A DNA stretch of 64,000 bases from Chitinophaga alhagiae (GTDB lineage: Bacteria; Bacteroidota; Bacteroidia; Chitinophagales; Chitinophagaceae): the NCBI RefSeq assembly GCF_003568665.1, contig NZ_QXMH01000003.1:186001-250000 (forward strand), read 5' to 3'. The notes under the pieces are model-generated. The model was given only the letters and a program-made list of their open reading frames with translations. It was not told the DNA's origin and searched no databases. Below, one piece after another: positions 1 through 8,321 of this stretch. The translations under genes were made by a program, and so were the position numbers. How positions within the stretch are numbered: position 1 is the stretch's first letter; each line of letters starts with the position of its first letter.

Positions 1-1776
1 CAGTTGCGCGCCTATGTTGCCGATGGCCTGGTAAATGCTGGTCTCATACTTGTTTTCGTTCCTCACCACTTCCGGGTTGTGGGTGATCAGCGGGTTGTAG
101 TCCCCGTTTTCCGTATAGGGCGAGAGCCAGGGTACCAGCCTGTACAGGCCGCGTATGGGGTTTTGCCCCAGGCCCGCTGCGGGTACGGTGCTCAGCCGTT
201 GCGATGCCAGGTTCATGGAACCGTTGAAGCTCAGCCGGTTGCTTGCCTTGTGGTTCACGGAAAGCCGGCCGGTTTTCCGGTCAAACCACTGTCCGCGGGT
301 AACGGCATCCTGTTTATAATACCCTCCTGAAAGGAAGAACTTCGTTTTATCGTTACCGCCGGAAGCAGACAGGTTGTACTGCTGGTACTGGCCGGTTTGC
401 GTGATCACGTCCATCCAGTCCGTATTCACGTCGGGCTTCAGGCCCTGGCTCACCAGGTAATCCAGCGCGGCGTCTGGCGTGGAGATGTTGTTGACATTCC
501 GGTTGATCACCCCTTCTATCAGCATGGAGGTCATTTCCGCTGTGTTCAGCGGTTTGTTGCGGGCGGAAGTGGCCATCTGGTTAACACCGTAATTGGCGGA
601 TGCGGATATTTTTGTTCTGCCCGCCGCACCTTTTTTGGTGGTGATGAGAATAACGCCGTTGGCGCCCTGCGACCCGTAAATAGCCGCTGCGGAGGCGTCT
701 TTCAGCACGGTGATAGACTCAATGTCATTGGGATTGATGCCTGCGCCGGAGTTGGAAGAGGTGGCCAGCGTGGTAATTTCCTGGGTAAGCATCGGCACGC
801 CGTCTACCACGTACAAAGGCGTATTGATACCGCTGAAAGAGCTGATGCCCCTGAGCCGTACGGTGGGCGCGGCGCCCGGCTGGCCGGTAGATTCCATCAC
901 CTGCAGACCGGCTACGTTGCCCTGGAGGGATTGCTGGTAGGACGGGCGGGAGCGGTCTTCCAGCTGCTCGCTTTTCACGGTGGTGGCGGAGCCGGTATAG
1001 GAAGCGCGGCTTTGCGTGCCGTAAGGCACTACCAACACTTCATCTATCTGCCGTGCCGCTGGCTTCATGATCACGGTGATCTCACCTTCTGCCGTGCGGG
1101 TAACAGCGGCGTCTTTACCGCCGCTCAAACGAACGGCGCCGTTCTGCTGGAAATGGGCCGTCAGCTCCTGGGTGGCATAGCCCACAAAAGTGATCACGAT
1201 CACCGCGCCTTCCCGCACGCCGTTCAGCTGGAAACGGCCCTGCTCGTTAGACTGCGCTCCTTTGGAACTGCCCTTGATAAAGATGCTGGCGCCCCATACC
1301 GGCTCTCCTGCCGGCGTAATGAGCCTGCCCGTAATATCTCCTCTTACAGAATCGGCCGCGGCGGCCTGGCGGAAGGAAGAGGCTGCGTTCCGGGACAGGA
1401 TGATCGTTTTGTTCACGATCTTGTAGGAAACGGGCTGGTCTTTCAGGCATAGTTTCAGCACGTCTTCCAGGGGACTGTTGTTCACCTGTACGGTAACGCG
1501 CTGCGCTTGCCGTATATCACTGTCAAAGTAGACGAAGTTGTACCCCGTCTGCTTCTTGATTTCCCGGAAAACGCGGGAAATGGGCGCGTCTTTTTCGTTA
1601 ATGGTGAGTATCTGTGTGTATCCTCTTGCACTAGCGGAAAGACAGCCGATCAGTAAAAAGACCGTAGACAGTTTCATGGCTCGGATCACATTGTGTTTAA
1701 AAATTTCTTGAAGAAGGGTGACGCGTGGAAGCGTATTGCGCCATCTTCTGACAGGCAACTTCTTGGTTAAAGTCAT
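1..1776 (-). CDS. SusC/RagA-type TonB-dependent outer membrane receptor (partial, C-terminus off the window)
   Basis: This gene imports oligosaccharides or other large ligands across the outer membrane, using TonB energy. It is open to the left edge, so only the N-terminal 592 residues are visible. The ATG at 1776 gives the N-terminus usual for this family: about 30 basic residues, then a hydrophobic segment from the internal ATG at 1677 (MKLSTVFLLIGCLSASA). A STN domain follows (about residues 55-105), then a carboxypeptidase-regulatory-like domain with the GEPVWGASIFIKG pattern, then the plug domain (VVPYGTQSRASYTGS, later LYVVDGVPM and VLKDASAAAIYG). The STN domain fits signalling to the FecR protein encoded just upstream, which follows a sigma factor gene. 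No SusD partner is visible because the gene leaves the window. The class is certain; the ligand is unknown. Confidence 0.93.
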   Translation of the reverse strand, partial: MTLTKKLPVRRWRNTLPRVTLLQEIFKHNVIRAMKLSTVFLLIGCLSASARGYTQILTINEKDAPISRVFREIKKQTGYNFVYFDSDIRQAQRVTVQVNNSPLEDVLKLCLKDQPVSYKIVNKTIILSRNAASSFRQAAAADSVRGDITGRLITPAGEPVWGASIFIKGSSKGAQSNEQGRFQLNGVREGAVIVITFVGYATQELTAHFQQNGAVRLSGGKDAAVTRTAEGEITVIMKPAARQIDEVLVVPYGTQSRASYTGSATTVKSEQLEDRSRPSYQQSLQGNVAGLQVMESTGQPGAAPTVRLRGISSFSGINTPLYVVDGVPMLTQEITTLATSSNSGAGINPNDIESITVLKDASAAAIYGSQGANGVILITTKKGAAGRTKISASANYGVNQMATSARNKPLNTAEMTSMLIEGVINRNVNNISTPDAALDYLVSQGLKPDVNTDWMDVITQTGQYQQYNLSASGGNDKTKFFLSGGYYKQDAVTRGQWFDRKTGRLSVNHKASNRLSFNGSMNLASQRLSTVPAAGLGQNPIRGLYRLVPWLSPYTENGDYNPLITHNPEVVRNENKYETSIYQAIGNIGAQL

Positions 1777-1881
1777 ATCTTTGCCGGGTCCCGGTTACCC
1801 CCGGGACTGGTTTGGGTGAAGAAAAGAAAACAGTCAAGCGAGATTGTATTTCCCAGTGCAAACCGGGTTTACCCAAATTCC

Positions 1882-1910
1882 GGCCGTTCCGTCTGAACCA
1901 CGGAGCGGCC
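1882..1910. terminator. Strong hairpin in the fecR-susC gap
   Basis: An 11-bp stem (GGCCGTTCCGT paired with ACGGAGCGGCC, one wobble) with a 7-base loop. It is followed on the plus strand by TTTTATTT, so it looks like a plus-strand terminator. Both flanking genes run on the minus strand, where the stem would instead sit in the leader of the susC transcript. It may attenuate read-through from fecR into susC. No clear -7 box was seen in the remaining gap 1777-2024. Confidence 0.55.
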
Positions 1911-2024
1911 TTTTATTTGAATACCCCTATTTGCTATGGTACTGCGGAAAGCCTCTACTGTCTTGCACCATCGGCGTTGCGCCGGAATAAACCTGATTTT
2001 GGTCTTGTTGCATATACTCTGAAT

Positions 2025-3212
2025 TTATTTAGGAATGACGATCACTTTTCTTCCCTGTATCTCAAACCCTACGCGGCCGGTCAGCTCCAGCATGTGAAAC
2101 AGCTCTGAGGCGTTCACGCTCCGCGAAACATCGCCGGAGAGGGTGCCGGTCACCTTGCCGCGGTATTCCACCTCCAGGTCGTACCACCGGGCCGCCTGGC
2201 GCATCACGGTTTCGATGTCCGCGCCGCTGAAGTAGAAATCCCCCTGCTTCCAGGCCAATACCTGGTCCAGGTCGGGGCGCGTGGTGGTCAGTTTTCCCGC
2301 GGCCGTTACCGATGCCTGTTCTCCGGGCCTCAAAACATGCGGGCCCTGCTGCGCCGCGCCCGGTAATTGTACTTGCACTGCTCCTTCCAGCAGCGTGATC
2401 CTGGTATCTGTTTCCTCTTCGTAGGCATTAATATTAAAATGCGTGCCCAGCACTTCGGTTTGCACACCGCGGGCGGTCACTACAAACTGCTGGCCCGCTT
2501 TTTTTGCCACTTCAAAATATCCTTCTCCCTTCAGCTCCACGGCGCGCTTCTTTCCACTGAACACCACGGGGTAAGTAATGGACGAGCCTGCGTTCAGCCA
2601 TACGCGGGAACCGTCTGAAAGGCCGATGCTCACCACCTGGCTGCCCCTGGGATTTGTAAGCGTATTGTACACCGGTTCATCCGCTTTACCCCCCGGCTCG
2701 GCGTCTTTATAAGCGATCTGGCCGCCGGAGAGCTTCACCAGTTGCGCATGCGCCTGCAGCGCCGTTGTTCCGTTGGCCATACTGTCCAGCACCAGCTGGG
2801 AGCCGTCTGCCAGGGTGATGGTGGCGCGGTTGGTCCGCGGCGCCTTCACGTCTTGCACCACCGGCGCAGGATGCCCGTCTTTTGACCCGCTGCCGTTGCC
2901 GCTGCGGTATAGCAGGAAGCCTGTGCCTGCCATCACCACCAGGGCGGCGGCAGCCCACCAGCTCCGGGCGCTCCACATGGGAACACGCCTGGCGGCCGGC
3001 AATCCGGCCCTGTTCCTGATCTGTTCCAGCAGCCGCTTTTCCTGCTCTTCTTCCCCGGCCACAAAATTGGCCGGTATATGCACAGGGTCTTCCAATCCTT
3101 TATTGTACCAGTTTTCCAGCTGCTGCCTCTCGGATTCATCTATAGATCCGTCTATCAGCTTCCGGATAAGCTGTTGGTAATAGGCGAGATCTTCCCTATT
3201 GTTTCCGGGCAT
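2025..3212 (-). CDS. FecR-family anti-sigma factor
   Basis: Inner-membrane regulator that holds the partner ECF sigma factor and receives the signal from the STN domain of a TonB receptor. It has 395 residues. The N-terminal cytoplasmic part (residues 1-85) includes the family pattern IDESERQQLENWYN. One membrane segment follows at about 90-108 (WWAAAALVVMAGTGFLLY). The FecR domain lies in the middle (VVSIGLSDGSRVWLNAGSS, then VELKGEGYFEVAKK), and a C-terminal DUF4974-like domain covers about 310-395 (FYFSGADIETVMRQAARWYD). It lies 63 bp downstream of the sigma gene and upstream of susC, which is the standard sigma-FecR-SusC order in Bacteroidota. Confidence 0.95.
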   Translation of the reverse strand: MPGNNREDLAYYQQLIRKLIDGSIDESERQQLENWYNKGLEDPVHIPANFVAGEEEQEKRLLEQIRNRAGLPAARRVPMWSARSWWAAAALVVMAGTGFLLYRSGNGSGSKDGHPAPVVQDVKAPRTNRATITLADGSQLVLDSMANGTTALQAHAQLVKLSGGQIAYKDAEPGGKADEPVYNTLTNPRGSQVVSIGLSDGSRVWLNAGSSITYPVVFSGKKRAVELKGEGYFEVAKKAGQQFVVTARGVQTEVLGTHFNINAYEEETDTRITLLEGAVQVQLPGAAQQGPHVLRPGEQASVTAAGKLTTTRPDLDQVLAWKQGDFYFSGADIETVMRQAARWYDLEVEYRGKVTGTLSGDVSRSVNASELFHMLELTGRVGFEIQGRKVIVIPK

Positions 3213-3275
3213 AACGCGTATATTTTCCTATAAGTAAGAAAACAACGGGCTTCCCCCTATGCCATCAAAAAAAAA

Positions 3276-3839
3276 TTACAAGGTCCCTACCAGGGAGAGG
3301 AGAGAACGGAGCGCTGCGTGCAGATGTTTCAGCGCTTTGGTGATCTGGTTTTCCACGGTTTTCTCGGAAATTTCCAGTGTGCGGGCAATTTCTTTATGCG
3401 TGAGGCCCGCGTTGCGGCTCAGCTCGTACACCAGCCTGCAGCGCTCGGGCAGTTGGGCCGTTACCTGGTGTACCTGTTCTTCCAGCGCTTTATAATCGTA
3501 AGAAGGCGCTACCTGCGCCTCGCCTGAAACGGCTTCCTGCTGGCAGAGGCGCTGCCGGTGCTGTTTATCAAAATAAACATACACCTGGAATTTGACGGCG
3601 CCCGCCAGGTACGCTTTCAGAGAATGGCGGATACTGATGGCCGTTCTCCGTTTCCAGAGGTCCGCAAATATTTCCTGCACAATTTCCTCGGCATCCGCCA
3701 GCACCCCCGTTTTATTGGCGGCCACTGCAAACAGCAGTTTCCAATAGCGCTGGTAAATCTCCGTGAAAGCGGCCTCATCGCCATCCTGTAGCAAGGGAAA
3801 TAACTGCTCGTCAGTATAAGAATGGTAAAGCGTATTCAA
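3276..3839 (-). CDS. ECF RNA polymerase sigma factor (RpoE-like, FecI type)
   Basis: Alternative sigma factor expected to switch on the SusC receptor downstream. Region 2 starts at YTDEQLFPLLQDGDEAAFTE and includes the AEEIVQEIFADLWKRR helix. Region 4 is LPERCRLVYELSRNAGLTHK followed by EIARTLEISEKTVENQ. The open frame reaches 3911, but the stretch upstream of 3840 holds a perfect TAAATTTG -7 box (3873-3866), and the extra N-terminus matches nothing in the family. I therefore chose the TTG at 3839, which gives 187 residues and the usual start NTLYHSYTDEQ. The alternative ATG at 3911 would give 211 residues. The family call is firm; the start is an inference. Confidence 0.9.
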   Translation of the reverse strand: MNTLYHSYTDEQLFPLLQDGDEAAFTEIYQRYWKLLFAVAANKTGVLADAEEIVQEIFADLWKRRTAISIRHSLKAYLAGAVKFQVYVYFDKQHRQRLCQQEAVSGEAQVAPSYDYKALEEQVHQVTAQLPERCRLVYELSRNAGLTHKEIARTLEISEKTVENQITKALKHLHAALRSLLSLVGTL

Positions 3840-3865
3840 TAACGGCCAGTTTGCTGAATAATCCT

Positions 3866-3873
3866 CAAATTTA
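3866..3873 (-). promoter_or_regulatory. -7 box of the sigma/fecR operon
   Basis: TAAATTTG on the minus strand matches the Bacteroidota -7 consensus TAnnTTTG exactly. It ends 26 bases before the proposed TTG start. No convincing -33 TTTG was found at 18-20 bp upstream. Confidence 0.5.
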
Positions 3874-3998
3874 GCAATAAGATAATAAATAATCCGGGAA
3901 ATTACCTGCACCAGTATTTAGCTCATCTTGCCGCTGCTTCAAAACGCATCAGAAAACCGGGAATCACTTATATTAGGAAAAACTACAAGCTGAAATGC

Positions 3999-4556
3999 CT
4001 ATACCTTCAGCGAGCCACGGAACCCCCTGACACCGTAGTAAGACTGCGCACCGTTGTGGTAGGTGAAAACATGGCCATAGCGGCGGTCGCAAAAGAGCGC
4101 GCCATCCAGCTTCCTGATAGCGGCGGGCGTTTGCACCCAACTGGATGTTTTCATATCGAAATTACCCAGTTGCTGCAGCTCCCGGTATTCTTCTTCCGTC
4201 AACAATTCAATGCCCATGTCCTTAGCCATGTTAACAGCGCTGTCTTCCGGCTTATGCTCTTTTCTTGCTTCCAATGCTTCATGGTCATAACAAACATTCC
4301 TGCGGCCTTTGGGGCTTTCCGCAGCACAATCATAAAATGTATATTCGCCCGTCTTTTTATCATGCCCTACCACGTCAGGCTCCCCCTCCGTTTCTTCCAT
4401 AGCGTTGAGAGACCATAGTTTTGCGGGTTTAGCTTCCAGCTTTGCCCGCACTTTGGCCCATTCAATGCCCTTATGGCGGTGCATGTTCTTTTCAAAACGG
4501 GCTTTCAATGTTTGGAGCAGTTTCTCCTGCTGTTCCTGGGTCAGCTTCTTTTTCAT
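3999..4556 (-). CDS. DUF4256 family protein
   Basis: Cytoplasmic protein of 185 residues with no signal peptide or membrane segment. The sequence fits the DUF4256 family across its length: LQTLKARFEKNMHRHKGIEW at the start, then WSLNAMEETEGEPDVVG, VCYDHEALEARK, GIELLTEEEYRELQQLG, SSWVQTPAAIRKLDGALFCD and HNGAQSYYGVRGFRGSL. The family has no known biochemical function as far as I know. The gene stands alone with its own complete promoter and a palindrome over the transcription start, so it is probably regulated individually. The neighbours give no clue to its role. Confidence 0.88.
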   Translation of the reverse strand: MKKKLTQEQQEKLLQTLKARFEKNMHRHKGIEWAKVRAKLEAKPAKLWSLNAMEETEGEPDVVGHDKKTGEYTFYDCAAESPKGRRNVCYDHEALEARKEHKPEDSAVNMAKDMGIELLTEEEYRELQQLGNFDMKTSSWVQTPAAIRKLDGALFCDRRYGHVFTYHNGAQSYYGVRGFRGSLKV

Positions 4557-4559
4557 TAT

Positions 4560-4604
4560 GTAGCTATTTAGCTACAAATATACGCCCGGCAGCGTAATGG
4601 CAAA
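4560..4604 (-). promoter_or_regulatory. Promoter plus operator-like palindrome of the DUF4256 gene
   Basis: Read on the minus strand: -33 box TTTG (4604-4601), 18-bp spacer, perfect -7 box TATATTTG (4582-4575). A palindrome GTAGCTA-TT-TAGCTAC (plus strand, 4560-4575) follows immediately and ends 4 bases before the ATG at 4556. The palindrome covers the expected transcription start, a classic repressor position. Confidence 0.65.
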
Positions 4605-4630
4605 AATTTTTCAGCGGCCAGGTAGCGGCA

Positions 4631-5398
4631 TCAGTTCAACAACCAGGCAAATGCATGCTGCATAAATTCAGCGCAGGGATAAGTTACCCCCTTCCATTCC
4701 GCCATATAGAGAGATACCATGCCGTCTCCCATTACAATGATCTTGCCACCGCCGTCAAGTGCCTTATAAACGCCGAACGGATGGTCTTGTGTTGTATTAC
4801 TGAAACAAAAGGGAGAACCACCTTCTACGATCCGCGCGCCATGGTAGGGAATACTAAGCCGGCCGGCGGTAACGGGTCCTGCCTTCGCATACCCGCCGTT
4901 GGTTTCCGTGTCAGGATTGTCATGCTTATACGTGATACCGTAGGGGCTGATGAGGTCATTCACGTTCGTTTGGGCCAGGGTAGACCAATAATCTACGTCC
5001 ATGACCAGGAACAGCGAACCGCCTTTCCGCAGGTATTCATGAATGGCCTTCACTTCCGCAGGGCTGAATTTCGATGAGGGTATGTGCATGAACAATACAT
5101 CGCTCTTTGCCAGGCTTTCTGCTGTTATAGCGGTTTTCAGATAACTGACCTTCGCGTTCAGCGAGCCGGCGTTCTTCTCCACCTCACCGGTTATATAGTT
5201 CACCCTTTCTACCGGCGCCACGTCATTACCGGTGCTGGTACCCGGCGCGCTGTAGAACCGTTGGCCATGGCCAACATCTACAATGATATGCCGTTTGGCG
5301 GAGGATGTTTGCGCCTGTGATATGTTCGCATAAAACAGTGTACAGGCGGTCAGCATGGCCAGGCCTGTTTTCGATAGTGCGTTTATTGTAATTTTCAT
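4631..5398 (-). CDS. Secreted glutamine-amidotransferase-like (DUF4350/ThuA-like) protein
   Basis: Exported protein of 255 residues with a signal peptide (MKITINALSKTGLAMLTACT, cleavage after ISQAQ). The mature part looks like a Rossmann-type class I amidotransferase fold without a catalytic Cys: HIIVDVGHGQRF at the start, SLAKSDVLFMHIPSSKFSPA, HEYLRKGGSLFLVMD and GGKIIVMGDGMVSLYMAEW near the end. This pattern recurs in DUF4350/IFT52-like proteins that probably bind ligands and do not catalyse amide transfer. It follows the DUF4256 gene's promoter region on the same strand but is not obviously in an operon. Function unknown; the fold assignment is tentative. Confidence 0.6.
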   Translation of the reverse strand: MKITINALSKTGLAMLTACTLFYANISQAQTSSAKRHIIVDVGHGQRFYSAPGTSTGNDVAPVERVNYITGEVEKNAGSLNAKVSYLKTAITAESLAKSDVLFMHIPSSKFSPAEVKAIHEYLRKGGSLFLVMDVDYWSTLAQTNVNDLISPYGITYKHDNPDTETNGGYAKAGPVTAGRLSIPYHGARIVEGGSPFCFSNTTQDHPFGVYKALDGGGKIIVMGDGMVSLYMAEWKGVTYPCAEFMQHAFAWLLN

Positions 5399-5604
5399 AA
5401 CAACGGGATTTAATGCCCCTGGGAGGCCAAATATGCTGCCAATAAGGCTGCCTGGCTAAAATCCGTTGAGCAGCAATGGCTTGCATTTTTCTCCGCAGCG
5501 CTTCCCTGTCCGGTTATGAACACGGCATGTGCGGTCCTGCATGGTTTCCTTGCCGCAAATGCATCCAGTTCCAAAAAAAATAATGATTAATTCAAATCCC
5601 GCCC

Positions 5605-5639
5605 TATATTTGTCTACAAATTTGGTAGACTAAATAGAC
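5605..5639 (+). promoter_or_regulatory. Promoter -7 box with overlapping inverted-repeat operator
   Basis: A perfect -7 box TATATTTG (5605-5612) overlaps an inverted repeat GTCTAC-N7-GTAGAC (5612-5630). A further half-site TAGAC (5635-5639) is in direct repeat with the right arm. The repeat covers the expected transcription start of the TonB receptor at 5678. Its place and symmetry suggest a dimeric repressor, perhaps a metal or iron regulator, but the regulator is not identified. Confidence 0.6.
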
Positions 5640-5677
5640 TTTATATAGTAAAACAACCAACATCCACAATAATCAAC

Positions 5678-8242
5678 ATGAAAAAAGTACTTCCTCTCCT
5701 GCTCCTTACCACCCTGCTGGTCAACGCAGCTTTTGCACAAAAGATCATCAAAGGCGTTGTAAAGGGTGAAAAGGGCTCCCCTGTTCCCGGTGCCACCATT
5801 AGCCTGAAAGGCTCCACCAACCATGCCATTGCAGACAATAAAGGCCAGTTCAGCCTGCAGACCTATGCTCCTTTCCCGCTAGGCCTGGCCGTTAGTTCCA
5901 TTGGTTTCACCACCCGCGAAATTGAAGTGACCGAGCAAAACCAGCAATCGCTCGAGATCATCCTGACGGTAGATAACCGCCAGCTCAATGAGGTATCTGT
6001 AACGGCCCGCCGCCGTAATGAAAAGATACAGAGCGTGCCCATTGCCATTTCAGTGGTACGGGGCGGCGCCATTGAAGATGCGGGCGCATTCAACGTGAAC
6101 CGCGTAAAAGAGCTGATACCGTCCGTACAGCTCTACTCTTCCAACCCGCGCAACACCACGCTCAACATCCGCGGCCTCGGCTCTACCTTCGGCCTCACGA
6201 ACGACGGTATTGACCCCGGCGTTGGCTTTTACCTGGACGGCGTATATTATGCCCGCCCGGCAGCCACTACGTTCGATTTTGTGGATGTAGAACAGATAGA
6301 AGTGCTGCGCGGCCCGCAGGGTACGCTGTTCGGCAAGAACACCACGGCCGGCGCCCTCAACATCACCACCCGCAAACCGTCTTTCACACCGGGCGGCACC
6401 GCGGAAGTAAGCTATGGCAACTATGGCTACATCCAGGCCAAAGGCTCCATTACCGGCGGTATCGGCAGCAAGCTGGCCGGCCGCGTGTCTTTCTCCGGCA
6501 CGCAGCGGGACGGCACCATTTATAACGTGTCTTCCCTCAAATATGTGAACGACATCAACAATATCGGCGGGCGCGCGCAATTGCTCTATATCCCTAGTGA
6601 CCGGGTAAGCCTTACGCTCACCGGAGACGCATCCCGCCAGCGCCCGGAAGGGTATGCGCAGGTAGTGGCCGGCGTGGTAAAAACGCAGCGCGCAGACTAC
6701 CGCCAGTTTGACGCCATCATTGCCGATCTTAACTACCAGCTGCCCAGCCGCAACCCGTTTGACCGGCTGATAGACCATAATACCACGTGGCGCTCCGGTA
6801 ACGACCAGGGCGGCGTATCGCTGAACGTAGACGCCAGGATCGGCGGCGGTACCCTCACGGCCACTTCGGCCTGGCGCTACTGGAACTGGGACCCGTCTAA
6901 CGACCGCGACTTTACGGCGCTGCCTGTGCTGACCTTGTCCCAGGCTACTTCCAAACACAAACAATGGTCACAGGAGGTGCGCTACGCCGGTAACTTCTCT
7001 TCCAAACTGAGCGGCGTGATCGGTGTTTTCGTGATCGGGCAAGACCTTAAGACCGATCCTGTTCACATTGAAGAGTCCGGCGCGGCGCAATGGCGTTTCT
7101 CCCAAAACTCCACCAGCGAATTATGGAAAACACCGGGGCTGCTGGAAGGGTACGGCATCCGCACCACTTCCCGCCTGCAAACGCTCAGCGCCGCTGTATT
7201 CGGGCAACTGGACTGGGCCATCACAGACAAGCTGCATGTACTGCCCGGCCTGCGGTATAATTATGATGACAAAAAAGTGGACTTCAACCGCAAAACATAC
7301 GGCGGCCTGGAAACCACAGATCCCGCCCTGCTGGCGTTGAAGGCCGTAGTGTATACAGACCAGGCCTTCATTGCCAATACCGATAATACCAACCTTTCCG
7401 GCCAGATCACTGTTTCCTACAAAGCCAATAACAACATCAACACCTACGCCACTTACTCCACCAACTACAAACCGGTGGGCCTCAACCTGGGCGGGCTGCC
7501 TACGGCCAGCGGCAAGCCCATGCTGGAACTGGCGGAGATCAAGCCGGAGTACGTGCAGCATTACGAAGTGGGCATCAAAACCACCCCCTCTGCCTCTTCT
7601 ACCCTGAACCTCGCTATTTACAACACAGACATCCGGGACTTCCAGACGCAGGTACAAACGGCTGAACTGGGCGTAAACCGCGGCTACCTGGCCAATGCGG
7701 AAAAAGTACAGGTACGCGGCGCCGAACTGGACGGTAACATCCGGTTCAACAACCACTTCTCGCTCTTTGGCGCGGTAGCCTATATAGACGGCAAATACAA
7801 GTCTTTCAAAAATGCGCCCGTGCCGCTGGAAGAAACCGGCGGCCCCAACGCCTTCAAAGATATTTCCGGCAGCAAGCTGCCCGGCATTTCGGACTGGACG
7901 GTAACCCTGGGCGGCGAAGCCTCTACCGGCGGCAAGTTCCTGGGCCAGGGCGGCCGGTACTTCCTGGCGCTGGACGGTTATTACCGTTCCGGCTTTTCTT
8001 CCAGCTCGTCCCCTTCTGCTTACCTTAACGTAGATGGTTATGCCCTGCTCAACGGCCGGCTTGGTTTCCGCGCAACAAAGGGCGTATCTGTTTTTGTATG
8101 GGGGCGCAACCTGTTCAACCAGGATTATTTTGAGCAATTGCTGGTGGCCGGCGGCAACGCGGGGCATTATGCCGCGGTACTGGGAGATCCCAGAACATTT
8201 GGCGTAACGCTGCGTTACGTTTTCAGCGCCGGCAATAACTAA
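5678..8242 (+). CDS. TonB-dependent receptor (non-SusC type)
   Basis: Outer membrane gated channel of 854 residues. Signal peptide 1-20 (ending AAFAQ), then a carboxypeptidase-regulatory-like domain (about 23-108: IKGVVKGEKGSPVPGATISL), then the plug (about 115-235: TTLNIRGLGSTFG, VGFYLDGVYYARP, IEVLRGPQGTLFGKNTTAGA) and a 22-strand-type barrel to the end. The plug resembles siderophore/cobalamin-type receptors (VLRGPQGTLFGKNT) more than SusC, and there is no SusD gene beside it. The gene is single, with an operator-like palindrome at its start. An iron complex, vitamin or small glycan ligand is possible. A bidirectional terminator closes it. Confidence 0.9.
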   Translation: MKKVLPLLLLTTLLVNAAFAQKIIKGVVKGEKGSPVPGATISLKGSTNHAIADNKGQFSLQTYAPFPLGLAVSSIGFTTREIEVTEQNQQSLEIILTVDNRQLNEVSVTARRRNEKIQSVPIAISVVRGGAIEDAGAFNVNRVKELIPSVQLYSSNPRNTTLNIRGLGSTFGLTNDGIDPGVGFYLDGVYYARPAATTFDFVDVEQIEVLRGPQGTLFGKNTTAGALNITTRKPSFTPGGTAEVSYGNYGYIQAKGSITGGIGSKLAGRVSFSGTQRDGTIYNVSSLKYVNDINNIGGRAQLLYIPSDRVSLTLTGDASRQRPEGYAQVVAGVVKTQRADYRQFDAIIADLNYQLPSRNPFDRLIDHNTTWRSGNDQGGVSLNVDARIGGGTLTATSAWRYWNWDPSNDRDFTALPVLTLSQATSKHKQWSQEVRYAGNFSSKLSGVIGVFVIGQDLKTDPVHIEESGAAQWRFSQNSTSELWKTPGLLEGYGIRTTSRLQTLSAAVFGQLDWAITDKLHVLPGLRYNYDDKKVDFNRKTYGGLETTDPALLALKAVVYTDQAFIANTDNTNLSGQITVSYKANNNINTYATYSTNYKPVGLNLGGLPTASGKPMLELAEIKPEYVQHYEVGIKTTPSASSTLNLAIYNTDIRDFQTQVQTAELGVNRGYLANAEKVQVRGAELDGNIRFNNHFSLFGAVAYIDGKYKSFKNAPVPLEETGGPNAFKDISGSKLPGISDWTVTLGGEASTGGKFLGQGGRYFLALDGYYRSGFSSSSSPSAYLNVDGYALLNGRLGFRATKGVSVFVWGRNLFNQDYFEQLLVAGGNAGHYAAVLGDPRTFGVTLRYVFSAGNN

Positions 8243-8271
8243 ACCGGATAGCGGCGTTACAACAAAAAAAG

Positions 8272-8298
8272 AGCCGGAAGGACCATCTCCTTCCGGCT
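8272..8298. terminator. Bidirectional intrinsic terminator
   Basis: A 10-bp perfect stem (AGCCGGAAGG/CCTTCCGGCT) with a 7-base loop, flanked by an A-run on the left and TTTT on the right. It lies between the convergent TonB receptor and polysaccharide lyase genes and can stop both. Confidence 0.9.
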
Positions 8299-8321
8299 TT
8301 TATCATGATGTCACAAACGGC

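Noticed and set aside
397..1452. Plus-strand frame of 351 residues over the SusC gene
   Set aside because: It is the antisense shadow of the SusC plug and regulatory domain, rich in Gly, Arg and His, with no family signature.
1882..1910. A plus-strand transcript ending at the fecR-susC hairpin
   Set aside because: The only plus-strand frames upstream are antisense shadows of susC, so a real plus-strand gene that needs this terminator is not supported.
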